DNA of 64,000 nt from the NCBI GenBank assembly GCA_013397455.1, contig VYZB01000124.1, forward strand, positions 1,589,199 through 1,653,198. Direction: 5' to 3'. Below the pieces are notes generated by a model. That model had not been told where the DNA came from and did not search any database. It saw nothing but the letters and a program-made list of their open reading frames with translations. Below, piece by piece: positions 36,591 through 47,155 of the stretch (position 1 is the first letter of the stretch; every line of letters begins with the position of its first letter). The translations under genes and the position numbers were made by a program. The DNA comes from Crotophaga sulcirostris (lineage: Eukaryota; Chordata; Aves; Cuculiformes; Crotophagidae).

Positions 36591-36711
36591 TCCCCACCCT
36601 CACAGTAAAGAATTTCCTCCTAAGATCTCATCTAAATCTCCCCTCTTTCTGCTTAAAACCATTCCCCCTTGTCCTATCCCTGCTCTCCCTGATAAAGAGC
36701 CCCTCTCACCT
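36591..36711 (-). repeat. Internal CR1 fragment lacking the 3' end
   Basis: tccccaccctcacagtaaag to gataaagagcccctctcacc match the internal part of the reversed CR1 3' region, but the tail of about 190 bp that should precede it on the plus strand is absent. Retroposition starts at the 3' end, so loss of the tail needs a later rearrangement. Confidence 0.92.
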
Positions 36712-39700
36712 ATGGTTATTTTTCCCCTACTTCGGACTTACATCCATTTTTTTAAGAAGGGCACAGCTACCTGTACAGTTCAACCTGTGACCATCAGAAC
36801 TACCTCTAGAGTACATGTTTCTCTCTACAGAGTGAGTGTTTCTGGACAGGCTGTCAGGATGTTCATGTCTAAGCAGCATAGGGAGGAAGGTAGAGCTAAA
36901 GTCTATTTAATCGAGCAGCGTGTGGCTCATAGCAGCCAGTAGCCGGTGTCTCGGAAGAAGTATAAAAACCTAACAAAGATGGGAGGACAGCAGACAGAAT
37001 TGTCCATGAGTCCAGCTGAGCCTTGGGTGGGGTATGGAGGTGGTTGGTCTGTGGAGGACGGCAGCATCATGACAGAGCAGTTTTCTGTGCTCTCACATCA
37101 TTAAATCTCCTAAACTCTAATTTATAAAAAGAACAAATGGTAGAAAAGTCTAAAACTAAAATTATTTGTGTTAGGAGATCAAACCTTGCGTTACAAATGT
37201 AAGCACAAGCCAAAGCCAAATGATTATGTACAGTTTCAGAACATGTGATTTGCATAAGTCCCCACTCCTCACAGTATCGCGGGGAACAAAGAGATGCTCT
37301 GCCAAGCCAACATTTCACATATCCAGCCGTGCATTTGTCCCAAATCCCACCCACTTCTTGGTAAGTCTCAGCATTGCTTTTGTCTGTGTATAAATGTCCC
37401 CGTTCAGTACAGTGTTCATCCTACCTGGAACATTAAAGATGCATGTAGACAAAAAAAAAATAAAAAGAACAGCTTTCTGAATGTTTGATTAGTGACTTGG
37501 GCCCCAAATTTTTAACTAATTGAGTACATTAAATAGTATGTCTCTGAAAGACTCATACAAGACACTTTTCAAAGCTTCTTTAATAAAAATTCTATTTGGG
37601 ATTTGACCATAATGGCTATCCTTGCTTGCCAAAACATGACTTCTTAGCAGGTGACTTTCATCAAGTACATCTGAAATAGTACCTAAATGAATTAGCAATA
37701 AAATGGACTTAGGCCTAGCAGTAGGAGCCTCCATTAATCTTGGGTTAATCACTAAAGAGATGCCATTCACTTTTCTTAAGAAGTCACATTTTTCTCCCCT
37801 TGCTGGCGACCAGATTTCATAAAGTAACATATTTCTAATGAAAGGGCTCTGCTTGAATTAAAACCCTGAAGGTTTATGCAGATTTTAGTTTTGATTACTG
37901 CTGGCATGGGCTCTTAGCAGACTCCGGAAGGTAGGTCCGCAGTGAAAGAGTCCCAGCATGCAGTTCATAATATTCTTTGAAATAAAATAGTGCACTTGTA
38001 CTTAGTGGCTTTAATCAGCTCTGACTTTTGATAGTCAAACAATAGCTAATTACAGTAACACCTGCCTTCTAAGTCATGTCATGTAGGTTATTGCCAACAA
38101 GAGACCTTGTATCTTAGCTGCATGATTATTATAGAGTCTAAAACCTATCTGTTAAAAAAAGGAGGGGGGAGAAGAGCTGAGTTTGGTAGCCATTATACGT
38201 ATTTTTATTGTCTGATGCATTTCTGGCTTTTCTGCTTGCAGTTTTCAGTGTTTGAAAGGCAAAGAGTTGGTGTTTATGGCCAGAGGAGATCTGAGGTTCA
38301 AGGAATAGGATGCGGTTTTGTGGCTCTCACTCAGATAACGTTGCATTTCTAAATGTATTTGAATGTCTCTCAATTTAAAATATGTTGTGAGTTGTTGATA
38401 TCATCTGATCTCTGGCCTGTGGCCATAGAGAGGAGTTTTATTCCACTGTCTCTAAAAGCAGTGGTACAGCGAGGGGGACAAAGGCCCATTTAGTTCCACC
38501 TTCATCAAATTTGGAAGGGGTTCATAAAATAAAACATCCAGCTAAGGACCTCATTTTGAAATAACTGACAATGTTTTTGAAAATAAATCAAATTTTTCCC
38601 CATTATTTGCCTTTACTGTGAAGAGCACAGTCATGGGTTTCAGTGTACATGCTCACTGCTGCAGAAGCCATAAATTATTGTCTCATTGAAGACTCTTTTC
38701 TCATTAATTTTGCTAGCAAATAAGGCTTCGTTTTCACAAACTCAGTCAAGTGAATAATATCAGATGTTCGCCAGAGGCTCAACAGCCACTATAACAACTG
38801 TCAGAACTATGGATACATGTGCTGATGAGGGATGCTCCCTTTTCCAGACTCAGAAAGAGTCTGGGTCACTGTGAGACCAGTGAAGCTAAAAGTGCATTTA
38901 AGAACCTGACTGTTCAGAGAAAGCCTGCTAATGAAGAAGGGAGAAGCCCAAGCCATGGTTAGAACTTGTTTTACAGAGGTATTTCTATGCATGTTTTAGA
39001 AAAGCCATTGCATTACATTTTGAAAGCAAAAGCATGAAGAAAAGGGAAGAGAGTCATTCTCAAATAGCTTTACTCTGGCTGGTGATAGAATCTCAAAATG
39101 TTTTGGGGTTTTGACACGATGTGGTGTATCTCTGGTCTGAGTTTCCCACCTGAAATCTCTTCATCACTGCCAGCAGTGGCAGAGCAGCTGATTTAGACCA
39201 ACCACTGGCATATTGACCTTTCTTACCTAACCTGCAGCAGAATTCTCACTCAGGATCAAAGTCTTATCATGTTAAGATTGTCTCTTCAGTGGGAGTCCAA
39301 GCCTCTTACAATGTCAGTACAAGAAAAAATCGGAGAGAGTAAATCGCAGGGACTCTTTCCCTGAGTTCTGATCCTGTGCTCTGTCAACTGCTTCCCCCTG
39401 AAAAGTCAGGAAAAGGGAGATTTGAAGCTGTGTAGAGCACTCTGCTGGCTGTGAGCATGTTAGGACTCTGAACCTCAGTGCATGACCCAACCAAGCCCCT
39501 AGGATAGAGTGGTTTTCTGTCTTCCCTGACCCTTGGCACCTATCGTAATATCGGTTTTGCCAGTTTCTGTAGTGATTTAAACAGAATGTCGATGTAAAGC
39601 TGTACAGTGGCCACTCCTCACCTCGCAGACACCCGAACCACGGTCTCTCTGATAACACTGCCTTACGGAGAGAAACCGAGTCGTGTAACTGTGTGTTGCC

Positions 39701-40564
39701 TGCATGGTGAACCATGATCTCTGAGTGCTGGAGATGTGCAGAAGGAGTTCAAATCCCTCTTTACAATAAGCCTGTACGTTTAAAACAACATTCCTTCTGG
39801 GTTGTACAAGCAGTTTGCAAGGGAATGTGTTCAGGGTTACCTTAATGAACAGGGAATACAAGTGCATGTTAAAAGGAGTAGTTGTTAACGCTCCTTCCCA
39901 AAGATATTTTTAAGTTCAGTGTTTAATGGGCTATTTTTTTCCTCCTGTAAGTTATTCTGTCTCACTCCATCATTTGTCACGTTAACCTCAAACTGTGTAG
40001 TAAGAAATCTTCTTTATATCAGCTACCATGTTTGCCATATCTGATCAGTGTGATTGATCATTGCCCCAGCCACAGGTTGGTAATAAGCTGTTTTGAGAGA
40101 GAGACACATTTCCCATAGGACAAAATTGGCATGACAGCATTATAAACTGGCCATTTATCAACCTTCTCCCTGGTGGTCACTGTCTGCAGGCAGGTCGGCA
40201 GGCAGGCGCGCTCTGCTTCCGCGGCGCTGTGGGGGAGAGGATGGGAGCCAGTGGGCACGGTGATGGAGCTCATGCAAGAGACAGTAATAAATGATGCTGT
40301 GTTTGAATCAAAATTGTTAGTGCAAATGTCACACTTAAAGGCTACCAACTTCCTTCTCTAAGAGCCGCTCCTGCAGATGCACATCAGACCACACCGTGTC
40401 CTCAGCTGAGCGATCCTGCTCCAAACAGGAGCAGGTCAGAACTGGCAGCGTGAGGAAAGGGCTGCTTCACATAGCATGGTGAGTTGCCTGTCCTGTACCA
40501 CAAGGTGATGAGACTCCCTGTGCTCATTGGAATACTGACTATAGCAAACAAGTTGAGCTACAGG
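36712..40564. other. Unique non-coding sequence
   Basis: No repeat recognised over 3.8 kb. Repeat-free AT-rich DNA at 37060-37260 includes a POU-like atttgcataa, and 37540-37860 has a minus-strand frame of 104 codons whose product I do not recognise. A short GCAG-type run lies at 40186-40208. Confidence 0.5.
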
Positions 40565-40998
40565 GGTGATGCGAGGGCTGGAGCCCCTCTCCTGTGAGGA
40601 CAGGCTGAGAGAGTTGGGCTTGTTCAGCCTGGAGAAGAGAAGGCTCCAAGGAGACCTTGTTGCGGCCTTTCAATACTTAAAGGGAGCTTATAAGAAACAG
40701 GGTGAAAAACTTTTTAGCAGGGCCTGTAGTGATAGGACAGGGCGTAATGGCTTTAAACTAAAAGAGGAGAGGTTTAGACTGGATATTGGGAAACTTTTTT
40801 CGTTGAGGGTGGGGAGGCCCTGGCCCAGGTTGCCCAGAGAGGTGGTGGCTGCCCCATGCCTGGAGGTGTTCAAGGCCAGGTTGGACGGGGCTCTGAGCAA
40901 CCTGATCTGGTTGAAGATGTCCCTGCTCACTGCAGGGGGGTTGGACTGGATGACCTTCATGGTCCCTTCCAACCCAAACCATTCTACGATTCTATGAT
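40565..40998 (+). repeat. CR1 LINE 3' fragment
   Basis: It runs from gatgcgagggctggagcccc through cctggagaagagaaggctcc and ggtttagactggatattggg to the terminal attctacgattctatgat. It shares the ctgatctggttgaagatgtc variant with the copy at 17300. At about 434 bp it covers the full usual 3' untranslated part and no reverse-transcriptase sequence. The open frames on both strands are incidental. Confidence 0.97.
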
Positions 40999-41189
40999 CT
41001 TATTGTTCTGAGCATCCTGGGCTTGGCAGTATGCGTGATGCACGTTAGAGGAAGAAATCCATCTTCTGAACAGAGCTGAATAAGGTGTTACAAAAGCTGT
41101 GTTATTTTAACCTGCTCTGTGCGTTGTTTTTATTCCCACAGAATTTTGGTAAAGTGACTTTTATTTTACAGTTTGAGTGTGAAGTTATT
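40999..41189. other. Unique non-coding sequence
   Basis: Nothing recognised. Confidence 0.5.
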
Positions 41190-41490
41190 CCCCGACTGCA
41201 CAAACTGCAATTTTTAATCTTAACGATAGATTTAGTGACCACTGAAGTGTAAAATAAACTACTGTGGCCTAATCAATCAAATCTGCATAGTTCAGAGAAA
41301 GCACCTGTATGAGGCTTTTATATCCAAACGTCTGTAATGGTAATAGATGTTTATTAGCAACCATAAAGCTGTTTGAATTTAATATCTCTCTAAATAACAC
41401 CAACAGCATTAAAACAAATCTCTAAAGCAAATGCAACTGCGCCATAAACAGCCCACAATGTAGGGTTTAAAAGCCATTACAAGAACCCAG
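41190..41490. promoter_or_regulatory. Candidate conserved non-coding element
   Basis: Repeat-free DNA with gtggcctaatcaatcaaatc, aacgatagatttagtgacc, ggtaatagatgtttattagc and ttgaatttaatatctctc. Homeodomain and TALE-type cores are dense. It lies just downstream of a CR1 copy but shows no CR1 similarity. Inference from composition. Confidence 0.28.
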
Positions 41491-41874
41491 CGAGATTCGT
41501 GGTTTGTTCTGTGGCTTTGGACACTCGACTGTGAGCAAAAAAAACCCCACAGTTATTGTGAGGAGCCCTGGAATAAAGCATTGCCCAGATACTCATGAGT
41601 GGAGAGATCTTGGGGTTTAGCACAAAATGGGCACAACTATCTTGTTAAATTGAACAGACAATGGAGGTTCCTCACAAGGCTGTTGTCACAATGCAGCCCC
41701 ACCTGAAATGTCTTCAGAAGTCAGGTTGTGAATTGTGTGCCATCAGCTTTTACCAAGAGAACCTGCTCCTGTGGAGTGCTGAGAGCTCTGGAGTTGTTCT
41801 GAAACACCAGGTTCTGGTGTGAAGCCACCCTGGGAATTTTGTGTTTGTCTCTTCTATCAAAGGATCATCTGGTT
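41491..41874. other. Unique non-coding sequence
   Basis: Nothing recognised. Confidence 0.5.
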
Positions 41875-41945
41875 CCATGGCAGGGGGTTGGAACCGGATG
41901 GGCTTTAAGGTCCCTTCCAACCCTAAGCATTCTATGAATCTGTGA
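41875..41945 (+). repeat. CR1 LINE tail fragment, about 70 bp
   Basis: ccatggcagggggttggaac and gctttaaggtcccttccaac end in cattctatgaatctgtga. It is one of the two shortest CR1 pieces and starts at nearly the same CR1 position as the copy at 59680. Confidence 0.95.
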
Positions 41946-42225
41946 TCAAGGGTGATGGGGAAGATTTCTGCAGAGACACGTGGGCAGTGGCTGAGCCGTG
42001 TTGATGGTGATCAATCTTAGGTGCGTAAAGCTCTTCTCCTTGGATGGTGAAGACGGCTGCTGATCTCCCATATGTTTATAGGACACGGGAGCAAATAAAA
42101 TGTCGTTTTGTGACACTGATGCAGGCTGAGGTCGGGGCCCCCGAGAAGCAGTTGGGTTTTTTTGGGTAAATGTGGTCAGATCAAAGTGTTTGCAAAGAAC
42201 AAGACATTCAGATGACAGGAGGTCG

Positions 42226-42450
42226 CGGACGCGTCGGAGAAGAAGGGCCGATACTGTTCGGCCGCAGCTGTGGTTGCTGCCGGCTGCGGCTCTCCCGGGG
42301 CAGCGAGCCCTCCCAGCTGGAGGGGAACATTGGGGCGCTCTGTGCTTTCAGCGGCACACGCGCTGCCGGGCTCCCTCCTCCGCCAGAGGATGCCTGCACC
42401 GGGAACGGCCTTCGCGGGGTGCGCTGTCCTAAGGAAGCGAGGCCCAAACA
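42226..42450. other. CpG-rich patch (small CpG-island-like segment)
   Basis: By hand I count about two dozen CpG in roughly 220 bp, beginning at gtcgcggacgcgtcggag and ending near aaggaagcgaggcc. The flanks are CpG-poor. It may be an unmethylated regulatory patch or an orphan promoter. No TATA box, initiator with a following exon, or recognisable coding start was found. It lies about 240 bp before the minisatellite. Confidence 0.55.
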
Positions 42451-42686
42451 GGGGTGTTCTCAGCATAGAGGAGTCGGAGAGAAAAGAAATCCAGCAGCAG
42501 CCTTCACTGGGAGTGAGCAGGGACAGAGTACCTGGTGCTTAAAGAGTGTGGCTGAAATCTCACCTCTCCCTGGGAGGGGCTGGGGTAGGAGAGAGAATTC
42601 CTTGCAGGCAGGGAAATGAAATTTAAGGGCAATTTTTTTTGGTATCTAAAAGCCAAGTCAGCCTCCGTGCCGTCAGCTGGCACACA

Positions 42687-43034
42687 GGATGCTCAGGGCT
42701 GGCTGGATGCTCACGGGTAGCAGGATGCTCACAGGTAGCAGGATGCTCACTGCTGACTGGATGCTCACAGGTAGCAGGATGCTCACAGGTAGCAGGATGC
42801 TCACAGGTAGCAGCATGCTCAGGGCTGGCTGGATGCTCACAGGTAGCAGGATGCTCACAGGTAGCAGGATGCTCAGGGCTGGCTGGATGCTCACAGGTAG
42901 CAGGATGCTCACAGGTAGCAGGATGNNNNNGCTCACAGGTAGCAGGATGCTCACAGGTAGCAGGATGCTCAGGGCTGGCTGGATGCTCACAGGTAGCAGG
43001 ATGCTCACAGGTAGCAGGATGCTCAGGGCTGGCT
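42687..43034 (+). repeat. 18-bp minisatellite with three-unit higher-order pattern
   Basis: About nineteen units of 18 bp are visible. Type A reads ggatgctcacaggtagca and type B ggatgctcagggctggct, with single variants (a ctgctgact unit at 42741, a gcatg start at 42813). From 42813 on the order is B-A-A repeated, a 54-bp higher-order unit. An N run splits the array. Since 18 is a multiple of three, open frames persist on both strands with six-residue repeated peptides; these are not taken as coding. Arrays like this mutate quickly in copy number. Confidence 0.97.
42926..42930. other. Assembly gap (five N) inside the minisatellite
   Basis: ggatg, five N, then gctcacaggt. The array phase across the gap does not fit five bases: in unit phase the missing length must be 18n minus 1, and the B-A-A order predicts 17 plus a multiple of 54. 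The five N therefore look like a placeholder. Confidence 0.9.
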
Positions 43035-44931
43035 GGCAGCTGGCTGTTGCAGCTGGGGCTCCCACACTCTGCCCCTGGTCTGTATGAGCCTGGCAGGCAT
43101 GGAATGTGATACCCACCTGGGGCAGTCATTGCGGTGAGGGCTGCAGCACACTGGCTTTACGTTTGTGCTCTACAGTGTGTGAGGGCACTGTCTGCACCAA
43201 ACAAACTCCTGGTCTGGAGGGTACAGAGCAGCCTCAGGCAGTTTGGGGGAGGAGGTGCGAGACAGAGAGAAGCCTATCCTGTATGAACTCCTGAAAGAAC
43301 TGTGAATGATCAAAATATGCACTGCTTATCATTTGTAGGAAGTTAAGGATGATACATGGCATATGGAAGGTGTTAAGAAGAAAAGGCTGTGTGGTGAGAT
43401 GTGCTGTCCACCTCCTCATGGGTGTGAGCAAGTGAGCAGCTCCTCCTTAGCTTTTTAAATGCAGCTAAATAAGGGTTCTATGTAACAGCAGAATGGTTTC
43501 TGTTATAAGAAATCATTCTTATTTTGCTATAAATTGCAAAACACCACCCCTTCCCCCCTGAAAAAAAGTCTGACTTGAGCAGAAACAATTCCAGGAGACA
43601 GCAACCAGGGCTGCCTCCCCGCGATAAGACGCCATGATCTCAGCGCGGGAAGCTGAGCGGGGACAGCCGACCAGGACCACAGACTTTCTTTTCCATGAGA
43701 GAGAAAAACTTAAACAGAAGGCAAAGGAGGATGCGATTGGATGCTGGAAATCAGAAATGAGAAAGAAAGAGCCAGTTATTGTTTCAGGGAATTAAAATAA
43801 TGGAATTGGTACTTGGACAAATGTATTGTGTTTTCCTGGGAAACCCACCCAGGATTAGGAGTGAGTATCCTGTGCGTGTTTCATGGACCCGTCTGTCACA
43901 CTGTTCCCTAGAGCCAGGTTTAAGACTTGCCCATCTTTTCAAACTGCTGTTAGATTTTGCACCGTGTTTGTCCTGGCACACATTCACATTTTTTCTGATC
44001 ACCTTTCACATCTGTGAGTTTGCCTGGATCTGCAGGACCGATGGGCTGTCCTGAACTGTACGTGACGCACTCAGGAATGAACCAGATCATTCCACAACCG
44101 CTAATGGCTGGTTCACCTCTCCCCTCCTCGCTCTTTTCCCTATTTCTTTGTTGCGTCGAACTTCTGTGTCTTGCTCTACTCTTGACTTATTCCTGGAAAC
44201 AGGACCTATTTTCTTTGTCACTTGACTGTCTGGTGTTTACCCCAAAGTGCCAGTCCTGACTGGGTTTCCTGGGTGTGATGACACCATACCCAGGAATGCT
44301 GAAGGAGCTTCACACTGGAAATACAGTTATTTTTTGTGAGGCAGGCATGAAGTGCTGGAGACAGAAACAAGATGTTCTGGGTCTGTTGAGTGGTTACACT
44401 GCTTATTGTACAGGCATTTACAGTGGAGTGAATAGCTGGGTGCAAGACTTGCTTTGTGTCTGGGGTTTTCATACTCCACAGGATGATAAATGAGAGAGCT
44501 GAGCTCAGCAGGTAGCAGACTGGGCTTGCAGTGAGCACATCGGGATGAAGGAATTAAGTAAGGAAGAAATGGAGGGAGTGCTGTCCAGCCTTCCCATCGG
44601 TGTAGGAAGATAATTGAGTCCTGTTTCATTAATCTCCACCTTCTGAACTCACCTCTTAAAACAATTTACCTTTTGTACGTCTTGCCCACACACGTAACCT
44701 TCACCCCCTCAAATGTGTACCGTTCGTGGACGAGTTCCAAAATTACCTGGCAGTGCAGACCAACAGGTAATAATGTCCATGTCAGATCTTAAGCAAGGTA
44801 CCTTAGTGTGTTACTCAACAAGAATAATAATTTTACCTAAAAACCTGTTCCTGGTGCTTTGGAGAGGAGAGAGGTTTGGGGAGTTGACGCAGAAAGGAAG
44901 GACAGCCGCGCAGCTGAAGGGCGGTGGGGCC
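43035..44931. other. Unique non-coding sequence
   Basis: The minisatellite ends in a degenerate ggcagctggctgttgcagct. A small CpG patch at 43618-43675 (ccgcgataagacgcc, agcgcgggaag) follows. No gene or interspersed repeat recognised. Confidence 0.5.
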
Positions 44932-45002
44932 GTGGCTCTGCCCCACACAGGCTGTGGTGGCTCTGCACCTCAGTTCCCGTTCTCCAAGCAGGGGAAATGA
45001 GG
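44932..45002 (+). repeat. Possible ancient MIR-like relic with internal deletion
   Basis: gtggctctgccccacacagg and ctgtggtgg resemble MIR GGCTCTGCCACTTACTAGCTGTGTG. Then ctctgcacctcagttcccgt and tctccaagcaggggaaatga resemble CTCTGTGCCTCAGTTTCCTC and ATCTGTAAAATGGGG. The intervening GACCTTGGGCAAGTTACTTAA is missing, implying a deletion of about 20 bp. It lies just upstream of a CR1. Confidence 0.4.
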
Positions 45003-45095
45003 CTTTGGCTGGAGGCTTTCTCAGCAACGTGGTGGTACAGCACCTTGTATAGAGCCTGGTGCTCTGACACAGACCTGTTGCAATACTTGCATACG

Positions 45096-45320
45096 GTGCA
45101 GATGGCCTCAAGGTGCACCAGGGCAGGTTCGGATTAGATATCAGGGAAAACTTCTTCACCCAAAGGGTTCTCAGGCACTGGAGTGGCTGCCCAGGGATCC
45201 TGAAGGGATTTAAAAGATAGGTAGATGAGATGCTCAGGGATCTGGTTTAGTAGTGGACAGATATGGTTGGACTTGATCTCAAAGGTCTTTTCCAACCAAA
45301 GGATTCAATGATTCTGTGAA
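45096..45320 (+). repeat. CR1 LINE 3' fragment, diverged subfamily
   Basis: gatggcctcaaggtgcacca, gaaaacttcttcacccaaag, ggttggacttgatctcaaag and aatgattctgtgaa match the CR1 3' region, with more differences than other copies here. It is probably an older subfamily. Confidence 0.9.
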
Positions 45321-46711
45321 TACCAAGGTTGGAAATGAGGCTCACACCTGCTTTAGCTCAGAGACACCACGGCACGAGGCGCGTTGGCCCCACAGTGAAG
45401 TGGTCCTATCCCTGCACTGCAGCACTGTTAAATCTACACAGCTGTAATCAAAAAGACTTTATATGAGTTTTGTTAAAAAATAACTGTGCCGTCCAACCAC
45501 AGCACTCATTTTTCCAAATGAAATAATTTGTCTTTACAATGCATTTTTTTCTACATCTTCCAGCAGAGCCAAAGGCCTCAGTCTGCCGTCAGGATTAGCA
45601 GCCAGTACAATTCCAATTTATAAATGAAGCCCTTTTTGATTTGCAAATAAAAAGCATCTGAAACCACTAACCAACTTGGCTTTCCTTTTTATGCCTATAA
45701 AAATGACTGAACCATTTGTTTTTTAAATTTTCTAACTGTAAAATGTGCTCCTATGAGCAAATATGTCCAAGTTTCAATTGGAAGAGAACTCTCTTTTTTT
45801 GATGAGAGGAGGTAAAAAATCCTCATATTTGCAAGGAAACTCAGGGCAATTGGTCTTTTAGAAGCAAGCTAACAAAAAAATGATTTTAAATGACCACCAA
45901 CACCCTGTCGCTGCACCTGCATCAGCGACACAAAGGGCTAAAGGGCTGCTTGTACCAGGAGCCACAAATTTAGGTACAAAATGGTTGCTCAAGCAATGCC
46001 AGGAGTTTTCACGTGGGTTCCGGGATTGGGATTTTGGTACAATTAGGTAATCCATCGTGTCTGGAAGGCCTGCACATCTGTCTTGAGGGGAAGCTTTTTC
46101 CCAAGAGCCATCATACTTGCTGCGATGCTGACAAAAATACCACAGGGCTGGGTTTTCTTGCCATGCTTCGGCTCTGTTTGCATGTGGAGCCACTGAAAAA
46201 TGGTAGAAATACTCATCTACCGCAAAAAAAATTGTGGTTTGGTTGCAACTTCCTCAGCAAAGCATTGTGTCAGTGTGACAACGCTGCCTGCAGGTGAGGC
46301 CAGTACACTGTGCAGGTGAGAGACCCTGGCTAGAAAGGCTGCGTCAGCATCAGGCCCAGCACGGCAGCCCTGCTCTGTGCCTCTTCTCTGCCCTGACCCA
46401 GGCAGGGATTGCAGGAATATTCTTGTGGCCTTGGTTTCATAGCAAAACAGGAAAATAAAAAGTGCAAAAAAAACTCAAATCAAAACACCAGACGGTAGCT
46501 TTGCTTTAACCGTTAGCGAGTCGCCGGGGCTGCGGCAGGAATTCAGCGTGGCTCCTTTTCTGGTTTTTGCCTGTCTTTGAGTCGGAAAGATTGAAGTAGT
46601 TACCCCTTTTCCCAGGTCCAACTTTGTAATTTCTTAAACCCCAGTTCTAAAGTGGTTTCTGCTGACGAAAGATGAGCATTGCTGTGCCAGGCAAAACCCC
46701 TGGGGCAGCTG
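45321..46711. other. Mostly unique non-coding sequence
   Basis: The stretch 45490-45720 is repeat-free with tccaatttataaatgaagcc and tttgatttgcaaataaaaag, and looks like another candidate regulatory element. The remainder shows nothing recognisable. Confidence 0.4.
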
Positions 46712-46730
46712 GAGGCGGGACACGAGGAGA

Positions 46731-46772
46731 CCCCGGCCCCGCCGCCCCCTCCCCTCCCGCTGCCCCGGCCCC
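46731..46772 (-). other. G-quadruplex motif on the minus strand
   Basis: The plus strand carries CCCC, CCCC, CCCCC, CCCC, CCC, CCCC, CCCC with gaps of 1-4 nt, so the minus strand has seven G-tracts with short loops. It is the strongest quadruplex candidate in the window. Confidence 0.75.
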
Positions 46773-46787
46773 GCTCGGGCTGTGCGC

Positions 46788-46806
46788 GGGCGCCCCCTGG
46801 GGGCGG
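46788..46806 (-). promoter_or_regulatory. CTCF-like binding site
   Basis: The minus strand reads ccgcccccagggggcgccc. This matches the vertebrate CTCF core CC(A)SYAGGGGGCGC at all core positions except one (C where A is usual). The site is nearly palindromic and sits in the CpG patch, where methylation could control binding. Binding is an inference. Confidence 0.5.
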
Positions 46807-46910
46807 CTCCGGCCGCTGCAGGCAAATGGTGCTGCGTGCCAGGTGGGAGCTGGAAGGTAACTTCGTTATTTTTAGCTGCCAGTCTTTGCCTTCAGCAAAA
46901 GTGTAATTTT

Positions 46911-47155
46911 AAGATGAAAGAGCGGAGATTGAGATGAGATTTAAGGAGGAAACATTCCCCTGTGAGGGTGGGGAGGCCCTGGCCCAGGCTGCCCAGAGCA
47001 GTGGTGGCTGCCCCATCCCTGGAGGTGTTCCAGGCCAGGTTGGATGGGGCTTGGAGCCCCCTGATCCAGTGGGAGGTGTCCCTGCCCATGGCAGGGGGTG
47101 GGACTGAATGGGCTTTGAGGGCCCTTCCAACCCAAACCATTCTATGATTCTATGA
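46911..47155 (+). repeat. CR1 LINE 3' fragment
   Basis: It begins at aagatgaaagagcggagatt and runs through gaggccctggcccaggctgc and ccatggcagggggtgggact to the intact tail ccattctatgattctatga. Low divergence from the shared pattern suggests a relatively young copy. About 245 bp, non-coding. Confidence 0.97.

Larger units (their letters stand above)
46712..46830. other. CpG- and GC-rich patch
   Basis: By hand about fifteen CpG in about 115 bp (ggcgggacacgag to ctccggccgctgc), strongly C-rich on the plus strand. It contains the G4 motif and the CTCF-like site listed below. No exon or promoter consensus beside it. It lies about 80 bp before a CR1 copy. Confidence 0.55.

Noticed and set aside
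39160..39250. Possible further MIR core (ttgacctttcttacctaacc)
   Set aside because: Only one block resembles MIR and neighbouring blocks do not follow.
39740..39765. tRNA B-box-like gttcaaatcc
   Set aside because: No A-box, acceptor stem or anticodon arm could be built around it. The same applies to gttcaaatcc at 47191.
42687..43034. CRISPR-like array of short direct repeats
   Set aside because: There are no unique spacers; units are contiguous and the genome is avian.
42623..43129. Long open frames on both strands with six-residue peptide repeats
   Set aside because: The minisatellite period (18 bp) is divisible by three, so any stop-free unit gives long frames in several frames at once. 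They also run through the gap of N.
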